A DNA stretch of 64,000 bases, taken from NCBI RefSeq assembly GCF_003074055.1, contig NZ_CP029043.1:2100501-2164500 (forward strand). Direction: 5' to 3'. The translations under genes and the position numbers were made by a program. Each line of letters begins with the position of its first letter. Position 1 is the first letter of the stretch. The notes below the pieces were generated by a model. That model had not been told where the DNA came from. It ran no database searches and worked only from the letters and a program-made list of their open reading frames with translations. The stretch is from Streptomyces nigra (GTDB lineage: Bacteria > Actinomycetota > Actinomycetes > Streptomycetales > Streptomycetaceae). Shown piece after piece: positions 8,121 to 16,397 of this stretch.

Positions 8121-8536
8121 GCGGCAGACGAGTCGGGCTGTACGCCGGGTTCTGTTCCCCGGTTCCCTCGCGGGAGCCGGGGCGACGGCCATCCATCTAG
8201 GACCGGTGTTGCCACCGGCCTCCTGCGGTCTACCCGCGGACTCGGGCGGGCCGCCCTCGATCGTCCGCGCAGAGCGCCTGTTACAGCGCTCCTCTTGACC
8301 TTGCTCCGGGTGGGGTTTACCTAGCTGCCTGAGTCACCCCAGGCACTGGTGGTCTCTTACACCACCGTTTCACCCTTACCCGGCACCTGAGTGCCGGGCG
8401 GTTTGCTTTCTGTGGCACTGTCCCGCGGGTCACCCCGGGTGGCCGTTGGCCACCACCCTGCCCTGTGGAGCCCGGACGTTCCTCGGGGAGCCCCCTGAGG
8501 GACTCCACGCGGCCGCCCGCCCGGCTCGTCTGCCGT
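8121..8536 (-). ncRNA. rnpB: RNase P RNA (class A)
   Basis: The catalytic RNA of RNase P, which matures the 5' ends of tRNAs. On the minus strand the 5' region contains the universally conserved CGTCCGGGCTCCACAGGGCA just after the P1-P3 helices. The two ends pair over 17 bases to form P1: 8519-8535 is complementary to 8122-8138 with a single G-U pair. The length of about 415 nt fits high-GC actinobacterial type A RNAs. Just beyond the 3' end, CAGGTCA-G-TGACCTG (8105-8119) may act in termination. The 285 bases between the upstream gene's stop and this RNA hold no gene I can support. Confidence 0.95.
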
Positions 8537-8582
8537 GTCGACCATGGTACCGGGCGGTCGGGGCGGCCGTCGCCGGGCGGCG

Positions 8583-9158
8583 TCAGAGCAGGTCCGTCGT
8601 CTCCAGTTCGAATGCGAAGGGGGCGGGGAGGGTGACGGGCCTGCCGAGGGGGCGTGTGTGGTGCTCCCGGTAGTCGTCCTTCCCGGGCGAGCCGAAGAGG
8701 GTGGTCTGTGCGGTGTCACGGTCGAGCAGGAGGTACAGGGCGACACCGCCGCGTGCGTAGCAGCGGCGTTTGAGCTCGCGGTCTTTCCGTAGGTTGCCGG
8801 CCGTCACCTCCACCGCCATGGCGACACCATCGAGGGGCATCCAGGGCCCCGCTCCCCCGAAGAGGTCGGACGCCAGGGGAGCGAAGATGACGTCCGGGAT
8901 CACGTGGTTCTCGGGGCACGCGTCGCCGCTTCTCAGCCGCAGCCCTTTGTTCTCCGAGAAGTCCATGTCGGTCCTGGAGTGTTTGATCACCTGCCGCACG
9001 ATCCGGCTGATGTACTTCTCATGATCCCCGTCCGGTGGCGGCGTCACAACGATCTCCCCCTCGACCAGCTCGGCCCGGAATCCCTGAGGTGGGTTCAGGG
9101 CGAGGAAGCCCTCCAGAAGCACCCTGCTCGGTCCTTCCTCCGTCGTCTCCCTTGTCAC
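8583..9158 (-). CDS. Uma2 family endonuclease (PD-(D/E)XK)
   Basis: A 191-aa member of the Uma2 (DUF820) family of PD-(D/E)XK nuclease-fold proteins, which are common and multicopy in streptomycetes and whose biological role is unsettled. The family blocks are present: AELVEGEIVVTPPP (residues 29-42), VIPDVIFAP with the catalytic Asp, and AVEVTAGNLRKDRELKRRCYARGGV with the E and K residues. The catalytic core looks intact. The GTG at 9158 has a poor ribosome site; a GTG 12 codons downstream follows GGAGGAAGGA and may be the real start. It lies upstream of rnpB on the same strand. Confidence 0.85.
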   Translation of the reverse strand: MTRETTEEGPSRVLLEGFLALNPPQGFRAELVEGEIVVTPPPDGDHEKYISRIVRQVIKHSRTDMDFSENKGLRLRSGDACPENHVIPDVIFAPLASDLFGGAGPWMPLDGVAMAVEVTAGNLRKDRELKRRCYARGGVALYLLLDRDTAQTTLFGSPGKDDYREHHTRPLGRPVTLPAPFAFELETTDLL

Positions 9159-9286
9159 CGGTCAGGCTGGGCCATCTGACGATCATCTGTCCCAGGGAGC
9201 GGGGGTTCGTCCCTCGAACGTGGCACAGGCCCCGCACCACCGCCGTCCCTTGACCCTGCCGCGACGTCAACGTCTCTACTGGTCCC

Positions 9287-10039
9287 ATGCGGATCGGAGA
9301 ACTCGCCGCCGCGGTCGGCGTCACCACGCGGGCCGTGCGGCACTACCACCATCAGGGGCTGCTGCCGGAGCCGGAGCGGCTGGCCAACGGGTATCGGGAC
9401 TACACCCTGCGGCATGCCGTCGTGCTGGCGCGGATCCGGCGGCTGACGGAGTTGGGGTTGGGGCTCGCGGAGGTGCGGGACGTGCTGGCCGAGGACGCCG
9501 GGAAGGACCTCGTCGAGGTGCTGGGCGAGCTCGACGCGGACCTCGCCCGGCAGGAGGCCGCCATCCGGGAGCGGCGGGCGCGGCTGAAGGCCCTGCTGGA
9601 CATGGAGGGCGGGCTGCCCGCCGAGGGGCCCGTGTCGCCCCGGCTGGCGGCGCTGTTCCGGGACATGTCCCAGGTCACCGACTCCCCGATGGCCGCCAAG
9701 GACCGTGAGCTGCTCGCCCTCATCGAGACCGCGGCGGGGGACGAGACCGGCGAGGCCGTCATGGCCGCGCTGGGCGACGCGCTCGCCGTGCCGGGTGGGC
9801 AGGAGCGGGCCCTCGCCGCCTACGCCCTGCTCGACGACCTCGCCGACGCCGATCCGGCCGATCCCCGGGTGGACGAGGCGGCCCGAGCCCTCGTGGACTG
9901 TCTGCCCCGTGGGGTGCTTCCGGAGACGCTCGAGATCGACTCCGACGACAGTTTTCTGCGGGCCTTCTACGCCGATTTCCCGCCCGCCCAGGCCGAGGCC
10001 GTCCGGCGGGCGCTGGCGCTGATCATGGAGCAGGGGTGA
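9287..10039 (+). CDS. MerR family transcriptional regulator
   Basis: A 250-aa MerR-type regulator. The N-terminal winged helix-turn-helix (MRIGELAAAVGVTTRAVRHYHHQGLL, residues 1-26) is followed by the wing and a dimerisation helix (residues 80-110). The C-terminal 140 residues are a helical domain without the cysteine clusters of metal-sensing MerR proteins, so the ligand is probably organic or none. The sense-strand neighbour (membrane protein) starts at a GTGA overlap, so regulator and membrane protein are co-translated and may control or serve the same response. Confidence 0.9.
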   Translation: MRIGELAAAVGVTTRAVRHYHHQGLLPEPERLANGYRDYTLRHAVVLARIRRLTELGLGLAEVRDVLAEDAGKDLVEVLGELDADLARQEAAIRERRARLKALLDMEGGLPAEGPVSPRLAALFRDMSQVTDSPMAAKDRELLALIETAAGDETGEAVMAALGDALAVPGGQERALAAYALLDDLADADPADPRVDEAARALVDCLPRGVLPETLEIDSDDSFLRAFYADFPPAQAEAVRRALALIMEQG

Positions 10040-10677
10040 GGGCCGTCGCCGCCTTGATGCGGCATGAGCTGCGGCTGCTGGTCAGCATCGGGTTGTGGGT
10101 GGCTCGACGGCGGCACGGGGTGCGGGGCGGGGTCGCGTTCCCCTACGCGCGGGGGCAGGGGGTGATGCTGCTCGGCTTCGGGTTCGTGGTCGTGATCGAG
10201 TCGGTGATGATGTCCGTGCTGCTGCGCGGCCATCCGGTCGTGCGGGGGGTGTGGTTCGCGGTCGACGTCTACACGCTGGTGCTCGTGCTCGGGATGCATG
10301 CCGCTTCCGTCGTACGGCCCCATGTGCTCCTCCCCGGCGTGCTGCGGGTCCGGCAGGCCGGGCATGTCGATCTGCGGATACCGGTGGACCGTGTCGCGCG
10401 GGTGCGGCGTGAGCTGCGGACCACCCACGCGGCCGCCGAGGGCGAGCTGAATCTGGCCGTCGGCTCGCAGACCACCGTGACACTGGAGCTCGCGGAGCCC
10501 GTCGTCCACACCGGTCTCCTCGGGCGGCGGCGGGAGGTGTGGCTGGTCCGGCTGTACGCCGAGGACGCCGCCGGGCTCGTCAGCGCCCTCACGCCGGTTC
10601 GAAGCGCACCTTCGCCCTCTCCGGGTCGGCCTCCGTCACCCGGACTCGTAGAGGGTCGCCCAGGGGGAGCGGAGTAG
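10036..10677 (+). CDS. hypothetical membrane protein
   Basis: A 213-aa protein with hydrophobic segments near residues 42-62 and 70-92, and a C-terminal cytosolic half containing GELNLAVGSQTTVTLELAEPV and ending in a Pro/Ser-rich tail. No family is recognised. Its GTG start overlaps the MerR stop by 4 bases and uses GGAGCAGG as ribosome site. The last 89 bases are antisense to the end of the RNB ribonuclease gene, so the disordered tail (SPSPGRPPSPGLVEGRPGGAE) is dictated by the complementary coding strand. Confidence 0.75.
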   Translation: MRAVAALMRHELRLLVSIGLWVARRRHGVRGGVAFPYARGQGVMLLGFGFVVVIESVMMSVLLRGHPVVRGVWFAVDVYTLVLVLGMHAASVVRPHVLLPGVLRVRQAGHVDLRIPVDRVARVRRELRTTHAAAEGELNLAVGSQTTVTLELAEPVVHTGLLGRRREVWLVRLYAEDAAGLVSALTPVRSAPSPSPGRPPSPGLVEGRPGGAE

Positions 10678-12025
10678 GGCCGTCGATGCGGCCGATCACC
10701 GCCGGGGTGTGGAGCTGGACCACGCCCGTCGTCGGGCGGTGCTCGTCCACGTCGACCACGCGGGCCTCGAACTCCTCCCCCACCCGGTCCTTCAGCACCG
10801 CCGCCTCCACGAGGTCGACGCACTCCCGTTCCACCGTGCCCGCGCGCCGGGCGCCTTCGGTCATACGGGAGGGGAGGGTGTCGAGGGCCGCCAGGACCCA
10901 GTCGGGGACGGGGTCCCCCGCGGTGGCCGCCAGGCAGATCTCCGAGGCGTAGCGGTCGACCAGGCGGCGCAGGGGGGCCGTGCAGTGGGCGTACGGGGCG
11001 GCCACGGCGGCGTGGGTGGTCAGGGCGGGCAGGGCGCCGTCGCGGAACGGTGTGTAGCCGGCGCCCCGCAGCAGGGTCGTGCACTCCTGGAGGAAGGCCG
11101 CGTGGTGCGGCCGGTGCGGGTCGAGGGAGCGGACGAGCGCGGCGTACGACACATGGTGGGGCCAGTCGATGTGCAGGGCGCGGGCCGTACGGCGCAGCCG
11201 GCCGACCGCGCCGTCGGGGGCGGCCGGCAGGGTGCGCAGGATGCCGGTGCCGTGGGCCAGCATCAGCTCGGCGGCGGCCATGCCGGTGAGCAGGGAGAGC
11301 TGGGCGTTCCAGCCGTCGGCGGGGTGCGGCGCCCGGTACGCGGGCGCGTACGTGTGGTCGTGCTCGACGATCTCCTGCTCGGGGACGTTCAGCGAGATGC
11401 CGCCGCGTTCCAGCTCCAGGCGCTCGCGCAGTTCCCCGATCTCCTTCAGCAGGGCCAGGGGCTCCTCGGCGGTCCCCGCGTCGATCTGCCGCTGGACGCC
11501 CGCGTAGTCCAGCTTGGCCCGGCTGCGGACCAGGGCGCGGTGGACGTCGACGGCGACCGTACGGCCCTCCGCGTCGAGCTCGATCGTCCAGAGGACGGCG
11601 GGGCGGTCCCGGTCCGGCAGCAGACTGGCCGCGTCCTCGCTGAGCACCTCGGGGTGCAGCGGGACGCGGGTGTCCGGGAAGTAGAGGGTCGTCACCCGCC
11701 GGTGCGCCTCCCGGTCCAGCGCGCCCGACGGTACGACGAAGGCGGCGACGTCGGCGATGGCGTACCGGACGCGGTAGCCGGTGCCCCGCCGGGACAGGTG
11801 CAGGGCCTGGTCGAGGTCGGTGGAGGCGGGCGGGTCGATGGTGAGGAAGGGGATGCCGGTGGCGTCGCGGGCCGGGAGGACGGGGGCCTTCGCGGCGCGC
11901 TCGGCCTCGGCCAGGACCTCGGGCGGGAAGCCCGCCGGGACGTCGAGCCGGGTGCGCAGCGCGGTGAGGGCGGCGCGCAGGGGGGCCTCGGGGGCGCCGG
12001 TCACGCGGATGTGGCGGCGGGGCAT
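10589..12025 (-). CDS. RNB-domain exoribonuclease (RNase II family)
   Basis: A 478-aa RNase II-type 3'-5' exoribonuclease consisting mainly of the RNB domain (residues about 55-390) with a C-terminal S1-like beta domain (from about 400, EEFEARVVDVDEHRPTTGVV). The metal-binding motif TIDPPASTDLDQALHL supplies D64, D70 and D72, while the position of the fourth E. coli Asp (D210) is Gln73. N-terminal cold-shock domains are absent, so it is shorter than E. coli RNase II or R. The ATG at 12025 was chosen because the residues before it are low complexity. It converges with, and overlaps by 89 bases, the membrane protein gene. Confidence 0.88.
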   Translation of the reverse strand: MPRRHIRVTGAPEAPLRAALTALRTRLDVPAGFPPEVLAEAERAAKAPVLPARDATGIPFLTIDPPASTDLDQALHLSRRGTGYRVRYAIADVAAFVVPSGALDREAHRRVTTLYFPDTRVPLHPEVLSEDAASLLPDRDRPAVLWTIELDAEGRTVAVDVHRALVRSRAKLDYAGVQRQIDAGTAEEPLALLKEIGELRERLELERGGISLNVPEQEIVEHDHTYAPAYRAPHPADGWNAQLSLLTGMAAAELMLAHGTGILRTLPAAPDGAVGRLRRTARALHIDWPHHVSYAALVRSLDPHRPHHAAFLQECTTLLRGAGYTPFRDGALPALTTHAAVAAPYAHCTAPLRRLVDRYASEICLAATAGDPVPDWVLAALDTLPSRMTEGARRAGTVERECVDLVEAAVLKDRVGEEFEARVVDVDEHRPTTGVVQLHTPAVIGRIDGPTPLPLGDPLRVRVTEADPERAKVRFEPA

Positions 12026-12098
12026 GAGTCGAGCGTAGGGCGAGGGGGGCCGGTGGGCACGCCGTACGCTGGGCGGGGTTCGATCGTGAGGAGTCGTT

Positions 12099-12881
12099 GT
12101 GCTTGTCCTGCTGCCGCCGTCCGAAGGCAAGGCGTCGTCCGGTCGCGGTGCGCCGCTGAAGCCGGAGTCGCTGTCCCTGCCGGGGCTCGGCGAGGCCCGT
12201 GAGGCCGTGCTGACGGAGCTGGTCGACCTGTGCGCGGGCGACGAGGACAAGGCGCGGGACGTGCTCGGGCTGAGCGAGGGGCTGCGCGGCGAGGTCGCCA
12301 AGAACGCCGCCCTGCGGACGGCGGGGGCCCGGCCCGCCGGGGAGATCTACACCGGTGTGCTGTACGACGCGCTCGGCCTCGCCTCCCTGGACGCGTCGGC
12401 CAAGCGGCGGGCGGCGCGGTCGCTGCTGGTGTTCTCGGGGCTGTGGGGTGCCGTCCGGGTCACCGACCGCATCCCCTCCTACCGCTGCTCGATGGGGGTG
12501 AAGCTGCCCGGGCTCGGCGCGCTCGCGGGGCACTGGCGGGCGCCGATGGCCGAGGTGCTGCCGGAGGCGGCCGGTACCGGGCTCGTACTGGATCTGCGCT
12601 CGGCGGCGTACGCGGCGGCGTGGAAGCCGAAGGGCGAGGTGGCCGGTCGGACGGCGACGGTACGGGTGCTGCACGCGCCGAGCCGGAAGGTCGTCAGCCA
12701 CTTCAACAAGGCCACCAAGGGCCGGATCGTGCGCAGCCTGCTGACGGACGGGGCCGCGCCGAAGGACCCGGCCGAGCTGGTCGAGGCGCTGCGGGACCTC
12801 GGGTACGAGGTGGAGGCCCAGGCGCCCGCCGGGGCCGGGAAGCCGTGGGCGCTGGACGTACTGGTGGACGAGGTTCACTAG
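12099..12881 (+). CDS. yaaA: peroxide stress protein YaaA
   Basis: A 260-aa member of the YaaA (DUF328/UPF0246) family, which in E. coli lowers intracellular free iron and protects DNA during peroxide stress; the fold binds DNA. The family features are present: the start LVLLPPSEGK, YTGVLYDALG (residues 85-94), LLVFSGLWGAVRVTDRIPSYRCSMG (about 109-132) and FNKATKGRIVRSLL. It begins with GTG after GAGGAG, and TACGCT about 30 bases upstream could be the -10. It is divergent from the RNB gene with 73 bases between the starts. Confidence 0.92.
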   Translation: MLVLLPPSEGKASSGRGAPLKPESLSLPGLGEAREAVLTELVDLCAGDEDKARDVLGLSEGLRGEVAKNAALRTAGARPAGEIYTGVLYDALGLASLDASAKRRAARSLLVFSGLWGAVRVTDRIPSYRCSMGVKLPGLGALAGHWRAPMAEVLPEAAGTGLVLDLRSAAYAAAWKPKGEVAGRTATVRVLHAPSRKVVSHFNKATKGRIVRSLLTDGAAPKDPAELVEALRDLGYEVEAQAPAGAGKPWALDVLVDEVH

Positions 12882-12901
12882 CGCCCGCGGGCCACTCCAT
12901 T

Positions 12902-12949
12902 GCATCCTGCGCAACAGGCTTTGCGCAGGATGCTCGCGCTCGGCAGGAT
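12902..12949 (+). promoter_or_regulatory. 13-bp perfect inverted repeat overlapping a leaderless promoter
   Basis: GCATCCTGCGCAA (12902-12914) and TTGCGCAGGATGC (12921-12933) form a perfect inverted repeat around a 6-base spacer. The right arm begins with TTGCGC, a plausible -35, and CAGGAT at 12944-12949 lies exactly 17 bases later as a -10. Transcription would then begin at about 12957, the A of the aldolase ATG. A third partial copy, GGCAGGATGTGC, covers the -10. The arrangement is that of a repressor operator. It could also end yaaA transcription as a hairpin, but no U tract follows. Confidence 0.55.
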
Positions 12950-12956
12950 GTGCGCC

Positions 12957-13589
12957 ATGACATCGGTCCTGGATCTCGCGCCCGTCGTCCCCGTGGTCGT
13001 GGTGGACGACCCCTCCGACGCCGTCCCGCTGGCCCGGGCGCTGGTCGCGGGCGGGCTGCGCGCCATCGAGGTGACCCTGCGGACGCCGGGCGCGCTCGAC
13101 GCGATCCGGGCGGTCGCGGACGCCGTGCCGGAGGCCGTCGTCGGGGCCGGCACCGTGCTCACGCCCGCGCAGGTGACGCGGTCGGTGGAGGCGGGGGCGC
13201 GGTTCCTGGTCAGCCCCGGCTGGACGGACTCCCTGCTCGACGCCATGCGGGCGTCCGGGGTGCCGTATCTGCCGGGGGTGTCGACGGCGTCCGAGGTGCT
13301 GACGCTGTTGGAGCGCGGCGTGCGGGAGCTGAAGTTCTTCCCGGCCGAGGCGGCGGGCGGTACGGCCTACCTCAAGTCGCTGTACGGGCCACTCCCCCAG
13401 GTGCGCTTCTGCCCGACGGGCGGCATCGGGCCCGGCTCGGCCCCCGACTATCTCGCGCTGCCCAACGTGGCCTGTGTCGGCGGCAGTTGGATGCTCCCCG
13501 CGGACGCGGTGGCGGCGCAGGACTGGCCGCGGGTCGAGGCGCTGGCGCGCGAGGCGGCCGGTCTCGGGCGGTCAGCCGCGCAGGTGTGA
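12957..13589 (+). CDS. eda: KDPG/KHG aldolase (bifunctional 2-keto-3-deoxy-phosphogluconate aldolase)
   Basis: A 210-aa class I aldolase that cleaves 2-keto-3-deoxy-6-phosphogluconate (or 4-hydroxy-2-oxoglutarate) to pyruvate plus an aldehyde. The general base Glu38 is in AIEVTLRTPGAL and the Schiff-base Lys126 is in RELKFFPAEAAGG; the phosphate-binding CPTGGI follows near residue 155. No dehydratase (edd) or sugar kinase is adjacent, so it may serve uronate, keto-deoxy sugar or hydroxy-amino acid turnover. The ATG at 12957 fits the predicted leaderless promoter. The last 18 bases overlap the end of the convergent RNase H/phosphatase gene. Confidence 0.88.
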   Translation: MTSVLDLAPVVPVVVVDDPSDAVPLARALVAGGLRAIEVTLRTPGALDAIRAVADAVPEAVVGAGTVLTPAQVTRSVEAGARFLVSPGWTDSLLDAMRASGVPYLPGVSTASEVLTLLERGVRELKFFPAEAAGGTAYLKSLYGPLPQVRFCPTGGIGPGSAPDYLALPNVACVGGSWMLPADAVAAQDWPRVEALAREAAGLGRSAAQV

Positions 13590-14783
13590 GGTGTCGTTGA
13601 AGAGCCGCACGCTCGCGTTGCCGTCCGCGTAGTACGCGATCGCGGACAGCGAGGCCGCCGACAGCTCCATACGGAACAGGGACTCCGGCGGCGCGCCCAG
13701 GGCCAGGCGCACCAGCGTCTTGATCGGCGTGACGTGCGTGACGAGCAGGACCGTACGGCCCGCGTACGCCGCGATCAGCCTGTCGCGGGCGGCTGCGACC
13801 CGTTCCGCCGTCGCCGCGAAGCTCTCACCGCCACCGGTCGGGCGGGCCTCGGGGTCGGCCAGCCAGGCGGTCAGGTCGTCGGGGTGCCGCTCGCGGACCT
13901 CGCCGAAGGTGAGGCCCTCCCAGGCGCCGAAGTCGGTCTCGCGCAGGCCCTCCTCGACGGTGACGTCCAGGCCGAGGCGGGCGGCGACGATCCCGGCGGT
14001 CTCCCGGGTGCGGGCGAGCGGCGAGGACACGATCGCCCGGACGGTGCCGCGCCGGGCGAGGGCGGCACCCACGCGCTCGGCCTGCTCCCGGCCGGCGGCG
14101 GACAGCGCCGGGTCGGTGCCGCCGCTGCCGGAGAACCGCTTATGCGGGGTGAGCGGCGTCTCTCCGTGCCGCAGCAGCACGAAGGTGGCGGGCGCGCCCA
14201 TGTCGGCGGGGGCCCAGCCGGACGAGGGGGCGGCGGCGGTCGTACCGGCGCCCTCGGGCGCGGTCGTACGGGTGCCCCCAGCCGCCGTGGGAGCGTGACC
14301 GCCGGCGGCGCCGGCGGCCTTCGCGTCGGCCGCCTCCAGCTCCGCCGTGGAGTCCGCCGCGCTCCACCGTTCCCCGCGCTTCCCCGCGTCCATCGCCTCG
14401 TTGGCGAGCCGGTCCGCGTGCTTGTTCTGCTCGCGCGGGATCCACTCGTACGTCACCTGCGCGGGCGGAAAGACCCGCGCCGCCTCGAACGCCAGCGGCT
14501 TCATGTCCGGGTGCTTGATCTTCCAGCGGCCCGACATCTGCTCGATGACGAGCTTGGAGTCCATGCGGACGTGGACCGTGGCCGTCGGGTCCAGCTCGTG
14601 CGCGGCGCGCAGCCCGGCGACCAGGCCCCGGTACTCGGCGACGTTGTTGGTGGCGACGCCGATGTACTCGGCCCGCTCGGCCAGCGTCTCCCCCGTCGCC
14701 GCGTCGATCACGACCGCGCCGTAGCCCGCGGGCCCCGGGTTGCCCCGCGACCCGCCGTCGGCCTCGACGATGAACTCCCGCAC
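13572..14783 (-). CDS. bifunctional RNase H / acid phosphatase
   Basis: A 403-aa two-domain protein. Residues 1-135 are a type I RNase H (EADGGSRGNPG with Asp9, NNVAEY with Glu50, RMDSKL with Asp75, KHADRLAN with Asp124), which degrades RNA in RNA-DNA hybrids. An Ala/Thr/Gly-rich linker of about 65 residues follows. The C-terminal 200 residues are a histidine phosphatase of the CobC/phosphoglycerate mutase type, with the catalytic RHGET and the later VTHVTPIK. The same fusion is known in Mycobacterium tuberculosis (Rv2228c), where the second domain has been linked to alpha-ribazole phosphatase activity. It heads no operon; it is the last gene of a minus-strand run with the next two. Confidence 0.93.
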   Translation of the reverse strand: MREFIVEADGGSRGNPGPAGYGAVVIDAATGETLAERAEYIGVATNNVAEYRGLVAGLRAAHELDPTATVHVRMDSKLVIEQMSGRWKIKHPDMKPLAFEAARVFPPAQVTYEWIPREQNKHADRLANEAMDAGKRGERWSAADSTAELEAADAKAAGAAGGHAPTAAGGTRTTAPEGAGTTAAAPSSGWAPADMGAPATFVLLRHGETPLTPHKRFSGSGGTDPALSAAGREQAERVGAALARRGTVRAIVSSPLARTRETAGIVAARLGLDVTVEEGLRETDFGAWEGLTFGEVRERHPDDLTAWLADPEARPTGGGESFAATAERVAAARDRLIAAYAGRTVLLVTHVTPIKTLVRLALGAPPESLFRMELSAASLSAIAYYADGNASVRLFNDTSHLRG

Positions 14784-14802
14784 GCCATCGGCTCCCGCAG
14801 GT

Positions 14803-15546
14803 CTAGAGGCCGGACTCGGCCGTACGGACCAGGATGCGGCGGCAGTTCTCGCAGCGCACCACGGTGTCGGGGGCGGCCGAGCGGATCTCGTTCAGCTCGG
14901 TGATGGCGAGCTCCTGGCGGCAGCCCTGGCAGGTGCGCTGGTACAGCTTGGCCGCGCCGACGCCGCCCTGCTGCTCGCGCAGCTTCTCGTAGAGCTTCAG
15001 CAGGTCGGCCGGGACGGCGGCCGCGACGACCTCGCGCTCCTTGGTCACCGTGGCCACCTCGGTGTCGATCTGCTCGAACGCGGCGTCCCGGCGAGCGATC
15101 GCGTCGTCGACCTTGCCCTGCACGGAACCGACGCGCTCGGTCAGCTCGGCGACCCGCTCCTGCGCGGACTCACGGCGCTCCATGACCTCCAGGACGACGT
15201 CCTCGAGGTCGCCCTGGCGCTTGGCGAGGGAGACGATCTCCCGCTGGAGGTTCTCCAGGTCCTTCGGGGAGGTGACGGCACCGGAGTCCAGGCGCTGCTG
15301 GTCGCGGGCGGCGCGCTGGCGCACCTGGTCCACGTCCTGCTCGGCCTTGGTCTGCTCGCGGGCGCAGTCGCTCTCCTCGGTCTGCGCGGCCACGAGCAGG
15401 TCGCGCAGCTGGGTGTGGTCCTTGGTGAGGGACTCGATCTCGGCGTGCTCGGGCAGCGACTTCCGCTTGTGCGCGAGCTGCTGCAGCCGGACGTCGAGGT
15501 CCTGGACGTCGAGGAGGCGGATCTGGTCGGCGGGCGCGGCGTTCAG
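14803..15546 (-). CDS. zinc-ribbon coiled-coil protein (C4-type, zf-RING_7)
   Basis: A 247-aa protein with a long antiparallel coiled coil (residues about 15-180) and a C-terminal four-cysteine zinc ribbon (CQGCRQEL and VRCENCRRIL, residues about 200-235). The family is near-universal in actinobacteria and always sits with Nif3-like and RNase H/phosphatase genes; a nucleic-acid role is suspected but not shown. The start appears to be CTG at 15546, because homologous sequence begins NAAPADQIRLLDV and no ATG, GTG or TTG lies near. That CTG overlaps the Nif3 stop as CTGA, mimicking the usual ATGA coupling. Confidence 0.85.
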   Translation of the reverse strand: MNAAPADQIRLLDVQDLDVRLQQLAHKRKSLPEHAEIESLTKDHTQLRDLLVAAQTEESDCAREQTKAEQDVDQVRQRAARDQQRLDSGAVTSPKDLENLQREIVSLAKRQGDLEDVVLEVMERRESAQERVAELTERVGSVQGKVDDAIARRDAAFEQIDTEVATVTKEREVVAAAVPADLLKLYEKLREQQGGVGAAKLYQRTCQGCRQELAITELNEIRSAAPDTVVRCENCRRILVRTAESGL

Positions 15547-16397
15547 TTGGGGGCTCCCGTGGAATCGGTGGTGGTGGACGCCGCGTGGGCGGTCCAGGGG
15601 TCGGTGACCGTCTTGGACACATGGACCCGCAGGTTCCATCCATGACGGTCGGAGATCTCGTCGAGCTGGCTCGCGGCCAGCTCGCACCAGGGCCACTCGG
15701 TGGCCCAGTGCGCCGCGTCGAGCAGCGCGAGAGGACTGTGGGCGACGGCCTCGGACACCGGGTGGTGCCGCAGGTCGGCCGTCAGGAAGGCGTCGGCACC
15801 GGCGGCGCGCACCTGGTCGAAGAGGCTGTCGCCGGAGCCGCCGCTGACGGCGACCGTGCGGACGACGGCCTCGGGGTCGCCGGCGACGCGGATGCCCTGC
15901 GCGGTGGCGGGCAGCCGCTCGGCGGCGCGGGCGGCGAGGGCGCGCACGGTGAGCGGCTGGTCCAGCTCGCACACGCGGCCGAGGCCGCGGCGGCCCTCCG
16001 GGTCGGTCGGATCCGGCACGAGGGGCCCCACGACGCGCAGGTCCAGGGCTCCGGCGAGGGCGTCGCTGACGCCCGGGTCGGCGGAGTCGGCGTTGGTGTG
16101 CGCGACGTGCAGCGCGATGTCGTTCTTGATGAGGGTGTGCACCACGCGGCCCTTGAAGTGGGAGGCCGCGACCGTCGTCGTCCCGCGCAGATAGAGCGGG
16201 TGGTGGGTGACCAGCAGGTCCACGCCCAGCTTCACGGCCTCGTCCACGATCTCCTGGACCGGGTCGACGGCGAAGAGAACCCGGGTGACCTCCTGCTCGG
16301 GGTCGCCCACGACGGTGCCGACCGCGTCCCAGGACTCGGCCCGCTCGGTGGGCCACAGGGTCTCCAGCGCGGCGATGACTTCAGACAGACGGGGCAC
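15543..16397 (-). CDS. Nif3-like dinuclear metal centre protein
   Basis: A 284-aa member of the Nif3/YbgI family, hexameric toroids with a di-metal site in the central cavity. Metal-binding motifs are visible: LLVTHHPLYLRG near residues 61-72, AHTNAD near 100 and the C-terminal AHWATEWP. The family has been proposed to be a metal-dependent hydrolase, with GTP cyclohydrolase-like relatives, but the physiological reaction is not established. GTG at 16397 starts the conserved PRLSEVIAALETLWP. It is the first gene of the operon with the zinc-ribbon protein and the RNase H/phosphatase. Confidence 0.9.
   Translation of the reverse strand: MPRLSEVIAALETLWPTERAESWDAVGTVVGDPEQEVTRVLFAVDPVQEIVDEAVKLGVDLLVTHHPLYLRGTTTVAASHFKGRVVHTLIKNDIALHVAHTNADSADPGVSDALAGALDLRVVGPLVPDPTDPEGRRGLGRVCELDQPLTVRALAARAAERLPATAQGIRVAGDPEAVVRTVAVSGGSGDSLFDQVRAAGADAFLTADLRHHPVSEAVAHSPLALLDAAHWATEWPWCELAASQLDEISDRHGWNLRVHVSKTVTDPWTAHAASTTTDSTGAPN

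Noticed and set aside
10269..12914. Very long minus-strand open frame (881 codons) over yaaA and the RNB gene
   Set aside because: Composition is Arg/Pro/Gly-rich shadow sequence; both genes on top have clear families in other frames.
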